A stretch of 6,992 bases of DNA from Alphaproteobacteria bacterium (GCA_026225015.1 JAMFRY010000296.1:1-6992), one strand, 5' to 3'. Shown: positions 1-6,188, counted from the first letter of the stretch. Made by a program: numbers and translations. Notes: generated by a model not told the origin, from the sequence alone.

Positions 1-1136
1 CCAATGGCCGCGGCCGGATCCACGCCAATCTGCTTTGGGAGATGGGCGGCGCCGAGCGCGTGATCACCGGCATATTGGAGCGGACCAAGGGGATCGTGAA
101 CGGCATCACCTGCGGCGCCGGCATGCCTTATCGCCTCTCCGAAATCGCCGCCAGGTTCAACGTGCATTATTACCCCATCGTCTCTTCCGGCCGCGCCTTC
201 AGCGCGTTGTGGAAAAGGGCCTATTCCAAGGTGGCGGGATTGCTGGGCGGCGTGGTCTATGAGGACCCCTGGCTCGCCGGCGGCCATAACGGGCTTTCCA
301 ACAGCGAAAACCCGCAAAAGCCGGAAAGCCCGTTTCCCCGCGTGCTCGCCTTGCGCAACATCATGCGGGAGTTCGGCCTGGGCGACACCCCGATCATCAT
401 GGCCGGCGGCGTCTGGTGCCTGGAGGAGTGGGAGGACTGGATCGGCAATCCCGAACTCGGCCCCATCGCCTTCCAGTTCGGCACCCGCCCGCTGCTGACC
501 AAGGAAAGCCCGATCAGCGCGCGCTGGAAGCAGCGTTTGCTCACCTTGAAGCCGGGCGATGTGTTCCTGAACAAATTTTCGCCCACCGGCTTCTACTCCT
601 CGGCGGTGAACAATGAATTCATCCAGGAACTGCGCGACCGTTCGGAGCGGCAGGTGGCGTTCACCCTGGAACCGGTTGGCGAGCATCTGGTGGAATATGG
701 CGTCGGCGCCCGCAAGCGCCCGGTTTTCCTCACCGCGCCCGATTATGCCAGGGTGAAGGACTGGGAGGACCAGGGTTTTACCGAGGCCCTGCGCACGCCG
801 GATTCGACGCTGATTTTTGTCGGCCCGGAAAAGGCCGAGGAAATTCATGAGGACCAGGTGAACTGCATGGGCTGCCTCAGCCATTGCCGTTTCTCCAGCT
901 GGTCGCAGGACCCCCCGAACTACGATAATGGCAAAAAAGCCGATCCGCGCAGCTTCTGCATCCAGAGCACGCTGCAAAACATCGCCCATGCCGATCCGGA
1001 GGACGAAGCAGCGCTCGACAACAATCTGATGTTCGCCGGCCATAACGCGTTTCGGTTTGGTTCCGATCCGTTCTATTCCAACGGCTTTATTCCGACGGTT
1101 CGGGAACTGGTGGAGCGGCTGCTTACCGGGAAATAG
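1..1136 (+). CDS. Nitronate monooxygenase-like (NPD family) flavin oxidoreductase, 5'-truncated by the window
   Basis: The reading frame is open from base 3 and the family start lies left of the window; the ATG at 42 is internal, since in-frame residues NGRGRIHANLLWEM run through it. The protein resembles the FMN-dependent 2-nitropropane dioxygenase / nitronate monooxygenase TIM barrel. Supporting segments are GITCGAGMPYRLSEIA, YYPIVSSGRAF, the hydrophobic IIMAGGVW strand followed by a Gly-rich turn (a likely phosphate-binding region), and FQFGTRPLLT. Known members oxidise alkyl nitronates with oxygen, but many relatives have other or unknown substrates, so the substrate here is unproven. Near the C-terminus there are four cysteines, C-x2-C-x3-C (864-887) and a fourth 23 residues later (957-959), which is not part of the classical NPD barrel. 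The gene ends in TAG and is followed by IS21 debris. The superfamily call is fairly secure; the exact activity is not. Confidence 0.8.
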   Translation, partial: NGRGRIHANLLWEMGGAERVITGILERTKGIVNGITCGAGMPYRLSEIAARFNVHYYPIVSSGRAFSALWKRAYSKVAGLLGGVVYEDPWLAGGHNGLSNSENPQKPESPFPRVLALRNIMREFGLGDTPIIMAGGVWCLEEWEDWIGNPELGPIAFQFGTRPLLTKESPISARWKQRLLTLKPGDVFLNKFSPTGFYSSAVNNEFIQELRDRSERQVAFTLEPVGEHLVEYGVGARKRPVFLTAPDYARVKDWEDQGFTEALRTPDSTLIFVGPEKAEEIHEDQVNCMGCLSHCRFSSWSQDPPNYDNGKKADPRSFCIQSTLQNIAHADPEDEAALDNNLMFAGHNAFRFGSDPFYSNGFIPTVRELVERLLTGK

Positions 1137-1183
1137 GCAAAGTAGCAGATTTGGCTATTACAAGGATAGGCAAAGCGCAGAGG

Positions 1184-1297
1184 CTGGGCGATAACCAAAC
1201 CGCCGCAGCCATGCTGGACCGCCTGACCCATCATTGCTACATCAGAGAAACCGGCAATGACAGCTTCCGCTTTAAGGACAGCACCACCAAATCCTAA
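1184..1297 (+). pseudogene. istB: istB C-terminal fragment (IS21 helper ATPase)
   Basis: Reading in the frame of the ATG at 1211 gives a peptide with LGDNQT before that ATG, then MLDRLTHHC, ETGND and SFRFKDS, ending in TAA at 1295-1297. The LDRLTHH-C-x-I-x-ETGN-S-x-RFK pattern is characteristic of the extreme C-terminus of one IstB subgroup. Intact IstB is around 250 residues with an AAA+ Walker A/B core; none of that is present, so only about 38 codons remain. No ribosome binding site or start codon is apparent. I regard it as non-functional. The assignment is from recalled family pattern, not from an alignment. Confidence 0.75.
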
Positions 1298-1361
1298 ACC
1301 CGAAAGGACAAATCCACAGCGTCTGGAACGTCCCTCATAACGCGGGACATATCTTCAACAC

Positions 1362-1407
1362 GGGTCAAATCTCGATGAAAATCCCGGGGCAGATCTCAGT
1401 GGAAATC
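1362..1407 (+). repeat. Tandem imperfect terminal repeats of the IS21 right end
   Basis: Two 22-bp units start at 1362 and 1386 (period 24 bp) and match at 17 of 22 positions. Both share the pattern GGGnCAnATCTCnnTGnAAATC. IS21-family ends carry such repeated subterminal sites as binding sites for the IstA transposase. The sequence GAAATCAAC next to the second copy is consistent with the outer end of the element near 1410. Confidence 0.7.
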
Positions 1408-1426
1408 AACGGCAAGACAAAGTCTC

Positions 1427-1433
1427 GAGGGGG
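1427..1433 (+). promoter_or_regulatory. Ribosome binding site of the nitroreductase gene
   Basis: GAGGGGG lies 6 nt before the ATG at 1440, a good Shine-Dalgarno match at normal spacing, and it supports that start. It lies outside the inferred IS21 end (about 1410), so the translation signal belongs to the host gene even if transcription may enter from the IS fragment. I could not identify a convincing -35/-10 pair in 1300-1426. Confidence 0.6.
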
Positions 1434-1439
1434 CGAACC

Positions 1440-2117
1440 ATGGAATTCGACGATGTAATTCTAAACCGGCGGAGCATTCGCGGCTATTTGCCCGATCCTG
1501 TTCCGCGTGCGCTGCTCGAGGAAATCCTCGACCTGGTCATGCGCGCTCCGTCTTCCTACAATAGTCAACCTTGGCACTTCCATATTATTACCGGTGAACC
1601 GCTGTCGCGCATTCGCCTTGGCAATGTCGAGCGCATGGTGGCGGGCGTACCGGAATCGCGCGAATTCCGGGCGGGTTCGCCCTATGCCGGGCGTCACCGC
1701 GAACGGCAGGTGACCGTCGCCAAGCAGCTATTCTCCGCCATGGGCATCGCGCGGGAGGACAAGGCCGCGCGAGAAGACTGGATGTTGCGCGGCTTTCGTC
1801 AATTCGATGCGCCCGTTTGCGTCATCATCACGTTCGACCGCGAACTGGCCGATGGCGACGACGCCATCTTCGATTGCGGCGCAGTGGCGAACGCACTCGT
1901 CAACGCGGCATGGTCGCGCGGGCTTGGCACGGTCATCAACAGCCAGGGTATTATGCAATCCCCAGTGGTGCGCGAGCATGCCAGCATTCCAGACGATCAG
2001 GTCATCATGAAGAGCATCGCGCTGGGCTGGCCCGATCATGCCTTCCCGGCGAACACCGTGATCTCGGAACGCAAGCCGATGGCCGAGGCGGTGACATTCA
2101 CGGGGTTCGACAGTTAG
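1440..2117 (+). CDS. FMN-dependent nitroreductase family protein (225 aa)
   Basis: This is a complete nitroreductase-fold enzyme of normal family size. The N-terminal NRRSIRGY (residues 9-16) holds the Arg-Arg-Ser FMN phosphate-binding motif. RAPSSYNSQPW (35-45) is the second conserved flavin-binding segment, and the late helix and loop GAVANALVNAAWSRGLGT followed by ALGWPD is typical of the family. Members are homodimeric, cytosolic FMN enzymes that use NAD(P)H to reduce nitroaromatics, quinones or other acceptors. The ending, KPMAEAVTFTGF, resembles the nitrobenzoate-reductase-like branch, but I would not assign a substrate. The start has a strong Shine-Dalgarno. The gene sits about 30 bp after a degenerate IS21 end and converges on imuB with a 122-bp gap. 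Its neighbour at 1-1136 is also a flavin enzyme of possible nitro-compound metabolism; a functional link is speculative. Confidence 0.9.
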   Translation: MEFDDVILNRRSIRGYLPDPVPRALLEEILDLVMRAPSSYNSQPWHFHIITGEPLSRIRLGNVERMVAGVPESREFRAGSPYAGRHRERQVTVAKQLFSAMGIAREDKAAREDWMLRGFRQFDAPVCVIITFDRELADGDDAIFDCGAVANALVNAAWSRGLGTVINSQGIMQSPVVREHASIPDDQVIMKSIALGWPDHAFPANTVISERKPMAEAVTFTGFDS

Positions 2118-2145
2118 CAAGCATAGGATGGCCATAGCGCAGCGA

Positions 2146-2180
2146 AGCCCATCGTTTCAGGTTGCGGGCTAATTTTGTTT
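2146..2180 (+). terminator. Possible weak terminator after the nitroreductase gene
   Basis: AGCCC (2146-2150) can pair with GGGCT (2166-2170) around a 15-nt loop, and AATTTTGTTT follows. The stem is only 5 bp with a long loop, so this is a weak candidate. It lies in the 122-bp convergent gap between the nitroreductase gene and imuB, where a terminator would be expected. Confidence 0.25.
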
Positions 2181-2239
2181 CGATTACCAAAAATGACCGA
2201 TTACCGGCGCAACCGCGTCCCCTTTCCGCGAGCGCAATC

Positions 2240-3751
2240 TCATCCAAAAAACCCATGCAAATACCAGGATTGCGGGCCGGTTTCCGGATGCTCGCCGTCG
2301 CCGGCGCGGTAAATCCAGTAGCGCGCACCCGCATCATCCTCGACTTGAAAATAATCGCGCACGGCGTCGCGTTCGGCATCGCATTTCCACCATTCGCCGA
2401 AAATCCGCTCCGGCCCATCCGCGCGGCGGATCCGGCGGCGCACGCCGCGCCAGGAAAAGCTCACCGGCGGATGATCCGGCAGCAGCGCCATGGTGGTGAT
2501 CGGCTCGGGTCTGCGCAACAGGCGCACCGGCCGCGGCAAAGCCGGCCAGGTTTTGCCCGTGGCGGCACTTCCCGGCGCAATCCGGGCGGCGGCGCGTTCC
2601 GGCACGTCGCTTTCCACCGGCGCCAGCCGGTAGAGGTGTGCCGCACCGATGCGATTGGCGAGAATATCGATCAGGGAACAAACATCCGTCTCTGCTTCCT
2701 CATCCAGCAGGGTGCTGCGGATATGCCGCGTCTCAAACGGTTCCACCAGGCTGGCGCGCAGAATCATCGTCTCTACGCCAAAGCCCGGATCGATGCGCTC
2801 CAGCCGGTCGCTGAGCAGCCGCGTCAAGCGTTTGGCGTCGCGGCTGGGCCTGGAGGTGCCGATGCGGATGGCCTGGATGTCGCTATCCACGCGGTGGAAC
2901 AGCAAATCCAGCCGCCGCACGCCGACCCCCTGGGCGCATAAACGCTCGCATAGGCAAACCGCCAGTTTCTCCGTATAGCGCGCCAGCGTTTCCGCAGCTC
3001 CGATCGGTTCGGCAAAATGCCGCCTGGCTTCGATCAGTTCCGGCGTGCGCAGGGGCTCGATCGGCTCGCGCCGCCGCCCGAAAGCCTGATCCAGGCGGCG
3101 ATGCAGCTCTGCGCCGAAGCGCTGGGTCAGCGGCGCGCGTGGGGCTTTGGCAATATCGCCGATCCGCTCCAACCCCAAGCGGCCGAGTTGCTCCACCATC
3201 TCGCGCGGCAGCCGCAAAAAGCCGAGCGGCAGAGCCTCCAGCATGGCGGCATCCTGCCCTGGCGGCACAACGATCACCGGCTTGGCGAATGCCCGCGCAA
3301 AACCATGCGCCGCCCCCCAACTCTCCGCCATGGCCGCCCGCGCCGAGATGCCCGCCGCCCCCAGCCGCGCCACCATATCCTCCAGCATGGCTTTTTCCCC
3401 GCCATGCAGATGCGCCGCCCCGGTGACATCCAGCACCAGGCCATCCGGCGGATCGGTTGCGACCAGCGGCGAATAGCGTTTCAGCGCCCATAGCCCGAGC
3501 CTGCCCAATGCCTCTGCATCTTCGCGCAATGCCGCGTCGTGGATGGTCAGCTCCGGCACCAAGGCCTGCGCCTGCGCCACCGCCATGCCGGGTTTCAGCC
3601 CGGCCGCGCGCGCCGCTGCATTGGCCGCATACACCAAACGGCGATTGCCGATCCGCTGGGCCTGGATCAGCTTCCCTTCACGCCCGCCTTGGGATTTGGC
3701 CAGCCGGTCGATCGGCCAGTCCGGCAGGAAGAGCGAGACGACCCTCGGCAT
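2240..3751 (-). CDS. imuB: ImuB, inactive Y-family polymerase-like subunit of the SOS mutasome (503 aa)
   Basis: ImuB is a UmuC/DinB-related protein that lacks polymerase activity and acts as an adaptor linking ImuA and DnaE2 to the beta clamp during translesion synthesis. The start VSLFLPDWPIDRL (residues 5-17) and the finger-region segment YAANAAARAAGLKPGM are typical of the family. The Y-family acidic residues are not conserved: the N-terminal DxD is replaced by LPDW, and the Ser-x-Asp-Glu motif region reads DPPDGLVLDVTG (100-111). This fits a catalytically dead ImuB. The C-terminus, from RYWIYR to WYLHGFFG, is also family-like. I see no clear clamp-binding QLxLF motif in the C-terminal half. 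The ATG at 3751 has GGAGGG 5 nt upstream and lies inside imuA, overlapping it by 74 bp, so coupled translation is likely. dnaE2 does not follow. Confidence 0.92.
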   Translation of the reverse strand: MPRVVSLFLPDWPIDRLAKSQGGREGKLIQAQRIGNRRLVYAANAAARAAGLKPGMAVAQAQALVPELTIHDAALREDAEALGRLGLWALKRYSPLVATDPPDGLVLDVTGAAHLHGGEKAMLEDMVARLGAAGISARAAMAESWGAAHGFARAFAKPVIVVPPGQDAAMLEALPLGFLRLPREMVEQLGRLGLERIGDIAKAPRAPLTQRFGAELHRRLDQAFGRRREPIEPLRTPELIEARRHFAEPIGAAETLARYTEKLAVCLCERLCAQGVGVRRLDLLFHRVDSDIQAIRIGTSRPSRDAKRLTRLLSDRLERIDPGFGVETMILRASLVEPFETRHIRSTLLDEEAETDVCSLIDILANRIGAAHLYRLAPVESDVPERAAARIAPGSAATGKTWPALPRPVRLLRRPEPITTMALLPDHPPVSFSWRGVRRRIRRADGPERIFGEWWKCDAERDAVRDYFQVEDDAGARYWIYRAGDGEHPETGPQSWYLHGFFG

Positions 3752-4418
3752 TACAGCCCTCCACCTCAAAATCCGCACATTCTCCGGCCCGGCAGCGGAT
3801 CAGCTCCAATAGCCAGCGCGGCCGGCCGATACCCGGCACCGGCAATGGCGCCGAAGGCAGCGCCGAGACCCGCCACCTGGTCACCGCGGCGGTGGGTTGC
3901 CCGAAATCCACGGCATCGCTTTGCCGCCGCCAGCGGCGGATGGCGAGCGCCAGCGTGCCGGAGCCCTCCGCCGCAAGCTGCAGCCGGCGCGAACTGGTCA
4001 TCGGCAGCCGGCCGATTTCCGCCACCACCCCGCCCAGCCCGCCATGCCGCAGCCCTTCCTCGAAACAGGCCAGCAGCGTCGGCTCATCGCCGGCCTCCAC
4101 ATAGATCACCCGGTCCGGGCCGAGCCCCGCCGCCGCCAGGCCGGGGGCAAACAAATCCGCATCGCGAAGGCACCAGAGGATTTGCCCCTTCAGCCGCGCC
4201 ATGATGCCGGCGGCAAACAAGGCGGCGGCGGCGCCATCCAGCGCGCCGTTTCCACCCCCCGCGACCTCATGCAGCGCGCCCAAAGCCAAGCCGCCGCCGG
4301 GCAGGCAGGCATCCATCGCCGACACCCCAAAGGGCAGAACCCCGGAAGGGGAGCGGTTTGATGCCTCCAGGCGGCGGATTTTTGCGCGCAGAAGATCGAT
4401 CGCGGGTGATGACCCCAC
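3678..4418 (-). CDS. imuA: ImuA, RecA-like SOS mutasome protein (246 aa)
   Basis: ImuA is a RecA/SulA-related protein that works with ImuB and DnaE2 in damage-induced mutagenesis. Visible features are an N-terminal helix LLRAKIRRLEA, then PFGVSAMDACLPGGGLALGALHE, which matches the ImuA/RecA-like entry strand. The Walker A position reads GGGNGALDGAA instead of G-x4-GKT, as expected for non-ATPase ImuA proteins. Later segments are ILWCLRDADLFAPGL, VIYVEAGDEPTLLACFEEGL and MTSSRRLQLAAEGSGTLAL, the last being a conserved ImuA block. GTG at 4418 is preferred, with AAAGGA (4429-4434) 10 nt upstream; a TTG at 4442 is in frame but has no Shine-Dalgarno. A LexA box ends 33 bp upstream of the GTG. The 3' end overlaps imuB by 74 bp, so the two form one operon. 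Confidence 0.9.
   Translation of the reverse strand: MGSSPAIDLLRAKIRRLEASNRSPSGVLPFGVSAMDACLPGGGLALGALHEVAGGGNGALDGAAAALFAAGIMARLKGQILWCLRDADLFAPGLAAAGLGPDRVIYVEAGDEPTLLACFEEGLRHGGLGGVVAEIGRLPMTSSRRLQLAAEGSGTLALAIRRWRRQSDAVDFGQPTAAVTRWRVSALPSAPLPVPGIGRPRWLLELIRCRAGECADFEVEGCNAEGRLALPAGLADRPAGQIPRRA
3757..3762 (-). promoter_or_regulatory. Ribosome binding site of imuB, inside imuA
   Basis: On the minus strand GGAGGG lies 5 nt before the ATG at 3751. It settles the start at 3751 over an in-frame start 27 bp upstream at 3778, which would add a non-family N-terminal extension. The site is embedded in the imuA coding sequence, which suits translational coupling of the two proteins. Confidence 0.65.
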
Positions 4419-4428
4419 TGGCCTGATA

Positions 4429-4434
4429 TCCTTT
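4429..4434 (-). promoter_or_regulatory. Ribosome binding site supporting the GTG start of imuA
   Basis: On the minus strand AAAGGA lies 10 nt before the GTG at 4418-4416. The spacing is slightly long, but it is the only Shine-Dalgarno-like sequence near the N-terminus. The competing TTG at 4442 has none. Confidence 0.5.
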
Positions 4435-4442
4435 AAAAACAA

Positions 4443-4611
4443 TGGTTGGATGTTCGTTCTTTGTTCTATATGCTCAAAAAAGAGTCAAGCAGCGAATCGG
4501 GGCAAGGCGGCTTGGTATCTTGTGGTGCAGGATGAAAGTCATGCGCAAACCACTTGCGAATAAAAGAAAGCTAGCGAGGTTATCCGCAGTTCAAAAAATT
4601 TGCACGGCGGG
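4443..4611. other. Intergenic region between xerC and imuA
   Basis: These 169 bp separate two minus-strand genes. The imuA-proximal end holds the LexA box (4452-4466) and a TTGACT that could be a -35 element. The rest is lower in GC than the genes around it. I see no strong hairpin terminator after xerC and no credible small gene; short open frames on the plus strand here have no ribosome binding site or recognisable product. Confidence 0.5.
4452..4466 (-). promoter_or_regulatory. LexA (SOS) box upstream of imuA
   Basis: The plus strand reads GTTC (4452-4455), a 7-nt spacer, then GTTC (4463-4466). This is the exact direct-repeat core GTTC-N7-GTTC used by LexA in alphaproteobacteria. A further GTTC at 4456-4459 abuts the first half. 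The position, 33 bp before the imuA start, and the gene it controls (imuA-imuB is a classic SOS cassette) make it very likely functional. A TTGACT at 4488-4483 on the minus strand could be the -35 element. With normal spacing the LexA site would then cover the -10 region, although the -10 itself is poor. Confidence 0.85.
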
Positions 4612-5538
4612 TCATTCGCTAACCCCCGACCTCGGATGAGCCTTGCGCCAGACTTCCATCAGCTGGTCGGTGTTGATTTCCGTATAGCGCTGGGTGGTGG
4701 AGAGGCTGGCATGGCCCAGCAGTTCCTGGATGGAGCGCAAATCGGTGCCGTTGCTCAGCAGATGCGTGGCGAAGGAGTGGCGCAAGGCGTGCGGAGTGGC
4801 GTGTTCGGGCAGGCCGTTCAGGCGGCGGAAGTCGCGCAGGGTTTTCTGGGCAACGCCGGCATTCAGCCGGGCGCCGCGCTCGCCGAGGAAAACCGGCGCG
4901 TCCGGGCCGGGGTTGGGATGCAGGTTGAGCCAGGTTGCCAGCGCGGTGCGAACCGCGGCGATCAAAGGCACGATGCGTTGCTTGTTGCCCTTGCCGGTGA
5001 CGCGCAATGCGTTGCCGTCGGCGGGGATGTCGCGGATGTTCAAGGAGAGGGCTTCGTTGATGCGCAGGCCGGCGCCGTAGAGCAGGCACATCAGGGCAGT
5101 GTCGCGGGCTTGCAGCGCAGGGGTGTCGGTTTGGCTGCCGATCTCCTTGGCGATTTTGATGGCGTCCGCGGGGCTTAAAGCGCGCGGCAGGGGTTTTTTG
5201 GCGCGCGGGCGGCGCGGCAGCGAGATGGCGGTGTTCTTAAAGCCATGGGTTTTGCGGAGGTAGCGGAAGAAACTGGCGACGGCCGCAAGTTTCTTGGCGC
5301 GGGTGGCGTTGCCGTTGCCGAGCCTGGCTTCATGTGCGAGCCAGGCGCGAAGGTCGGTGAGTTGCAGCTTGTCCAGCGTGTCACGGCTGGATTCCTCGCC
5401 CAGATGGTGGGTGAGAAAGCCGAGGAAAGCGGCGAGGTCGCGGCCATAGGTTTCGACGGTAAGCGCCGCGGCGCGGCGCTCGGCGCTGAGGTGGGTTAGG
5501 AAGGCCTGGCGGAGGGATTCGGCGCCGCCTTCCGTCAA
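4612..5538 (-). CDS. xerC: XerC-type tyrosine recombinase (about 308 aa)
   Basis: This is a site-specific recombinase which, with a partner XerD, resolves chromosome dimers at dif during cell division. It has the two-domain Xer layout: an N-terminal SAM-like core-binding domain (about residues 8-95) and a C-terminal catalytic domain. All six catalytic residues can be placed: R159 in YGAGLRINE, K183 in TGKG, H250 and R253 in HALRH, H276 in LLGHASLSTT and nucleophile Y285 in QRYTEIN. The length matches chromosomal XerC/D rather than phage or integron integrases. The XerC rather than XerD call rests on the AERRAAALTVETYGRDL type N-terminus and is moderately sure. The start is uncertain: the TTG at 5538 overlaps the transaldolase stop as TTGA, and an in-frame TTG at 5562 would add 8 residues; neither has a good Shine-Dalgarno. 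It is likely co-transcribed with the transaldolase gene. Confidence 0.88.
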   Translation of the reverse strand: MTEGGAESLRQAFLTHLSAERRAAALTVETYGRDLAAFLGFLTHHLGEESSRDTLDKLQLTDLRAWLAHEARLGNGNATRAKKLAAVASFFRYLRKTHGFKNTAISLPRRPRAKKPLPRALSPADAIKIAKEIGSQTDTPALQARDTALMCLLYGAGLRINEALSLNIRDIPADGNALRVTGKGNKQRIVPLIAAVRTALATWLNLHPNPGPDAPVFLGERGARLNAGVAQKTLRDFRRLNGLPEHATPHALRHSFATHLLSNGTDLRSIQELLGHASLSTTQRYTEINTDQLMEVWRKAHPRSGVSE

Positions 5539-6188
5539 ATCATCTGCCCGGTTTTCGCCCAATCGGCGAGGAAGGCGGCGAGGCCCTTATCGGTGAGCGG
5601 GTGGTGGTAGAGCTGCTTGATCACCGAGGGCGGGATGGTGGCGACATGGGCGCCGAGTTTGGCGGCTTCGATCAGATGGATCGGGTTGCGGATGGAGGCG
5701 ACCAGAACCTCGGTTTTGAGGGCGGGGTAGTTGTTATAGATTTTCACGATATCGGCGATCAGCTCCATGCCGTTCTGCCCGATATCATCCAGCCTTCCGA
5801 CGAAGGGGGAGATGAAGGTCGCGCCCGCTTTGGCCGCCAGCAGCGCCTGGGCGGCCGAGAAGCACAGGGTGACGTTAACCATGGTGCCCTCGGCGGAAAG
5901 CGCGTGGCAGGCGCGCAACCCGTCCGGCGTGAGCGGCACCTTGATGGTGACGTTTTTGGCAATCGCCTTCAGCACGGCGGCCTCGCGCAGCATTTCCTTC
6001 AAATCCGTGGCGGCGACTTCGGCGCTGACCGGGCCGGGCACGATGTCGCAGATTTCGGCGATCACCTCGGTGAATTTGCGCCCCGATTTGGCGATCAGCG
6101 AGGGGTTGGTGGTCACGCCGTCCAGCAGGCCGGTGGCGGCGAGTTCGCGGATTTCGGAGATTTCGGCGGTGTCGACAAAGAATTTCAT
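5535..6188 (-). CDS. tal: Small transaldolase of the FSA/TalC family (217 aa)
   Basis: This is a Class I aldolase-fold enzyme of the short transaldolase / fructose-6-phosphate aldolase family, often auto-annotated fsa. The protein starts MKFFVDTAEISEI, the standard family N-terminus, so the ATG at 6188 is chosen over one 63 bp upstream. Motifs are GVTTNPSLI (24-32), the Schiff-base lysine K83 in TIKVPLT, and ISPFVGRLDDIG (126-137). F129 sits where true transaldolases have Phe and E. coli FSA has Tyr, so transaldolase (moving a dihydroxyacetone unit between sedoheptulose-7-P/glyceraldehyde-3-P and erythrose-4-P/fructose-6-P) is the better call. It would serve the cytosolic non-oxidative pentose phosphate pathway. 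The gene is divergent from priA with 43 bp between start codons, and its stop overlaps the xerC start, implying a tal-xerC operon. Confidence 0.93.
   Translation of the reverse strand: MKFFVDTAEISEIRELAATGLLDGVTTNPSLIAKSGRKFTEVIAEICDIVPGPVSAEVAATDLKEMLREAAVLKAIAKNVTIKVPLTPDGLRACHALSAEGTMVNVTLCFSAAQALLAAKAGATFISPFVGRLDDIGQNGMELIADIVKIYNNYPALKTEVLVASIRNPIHLIEAAKLGAHVATIPPSVIKQLYHHPLTDKGLAAFLADWAKTGQMI

Larger units (their letters stand above)
1184..1410 (+). mobile_element. Remnant of an IS21-family insertion sequence (istB tail plus right end)
   Basis: Two independent signs agree. First, a short frame ending at 1297 matches the C-terminal end of IstB, the ATPase helper of IS21-type transposition. 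Second, about 65 bp after that stop there are two tandem imperfect copies of a terminal repeat (1362-1383 and 1386-1407), a layout typical of IS21 ends, where multiple transposase-binding repeats lie inside the tip. No istA, no istB N-terminal part and no left end are visible, so the element is a dead 3' fragment. The left boundary is uncertain: homology is convincing only from about 1184, and bases 1137-1183 could be IS or host sequence. The right tip is placed near 1410, about 30 bp before the nitroreductase start. Confidence 0.75.

Noticed and set aside
42..44. ATG at 42 as the real start of the NPD-family gene
   Set aside because: The frame is open to the left edge with protein-like sequence continuing through it, and there is no Shine-Dalgarno before it. 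The family N-terminus is missing, so the gene starts outside the window.
2160..2214. GGTTGCG / CGCAACC inverted repeat with a 41-nt loop, plus a direct repeat CGATTACC at 2181 and 2198, in the convergent gap
   Set aside because: Short matches over a long loop are compatible with chance. No U-tract follows in the right place, so it is not a convincing terminator or operator.
2162..2941. 259-codon plus-strand frame antisense to imuB
   Set aside because: The sequence is Arg/Ala/Pro/His-rich with no motif, and imuB on the other strand explains the region fully.
4443..4611. A dif site near xerC
   Set aside because: dif sites are normally at the replication terminus, and no 28-bp palindromic dif-like sequence was seen here.
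4442..4639. Small 65-codon plus-strand frame in the xerC-imuA gap
   Set aside because: No ribosome binding site, no recognisable product, overlaps the LexA box and the 3' end of xerC.
4600..5178. 192-codon plus-strand frame antisense to xerC
   Set aside because: It is Gly/Ala/Val/Gln-rich without family similarity, and all Xer catalytic motifs are on the minus strand.
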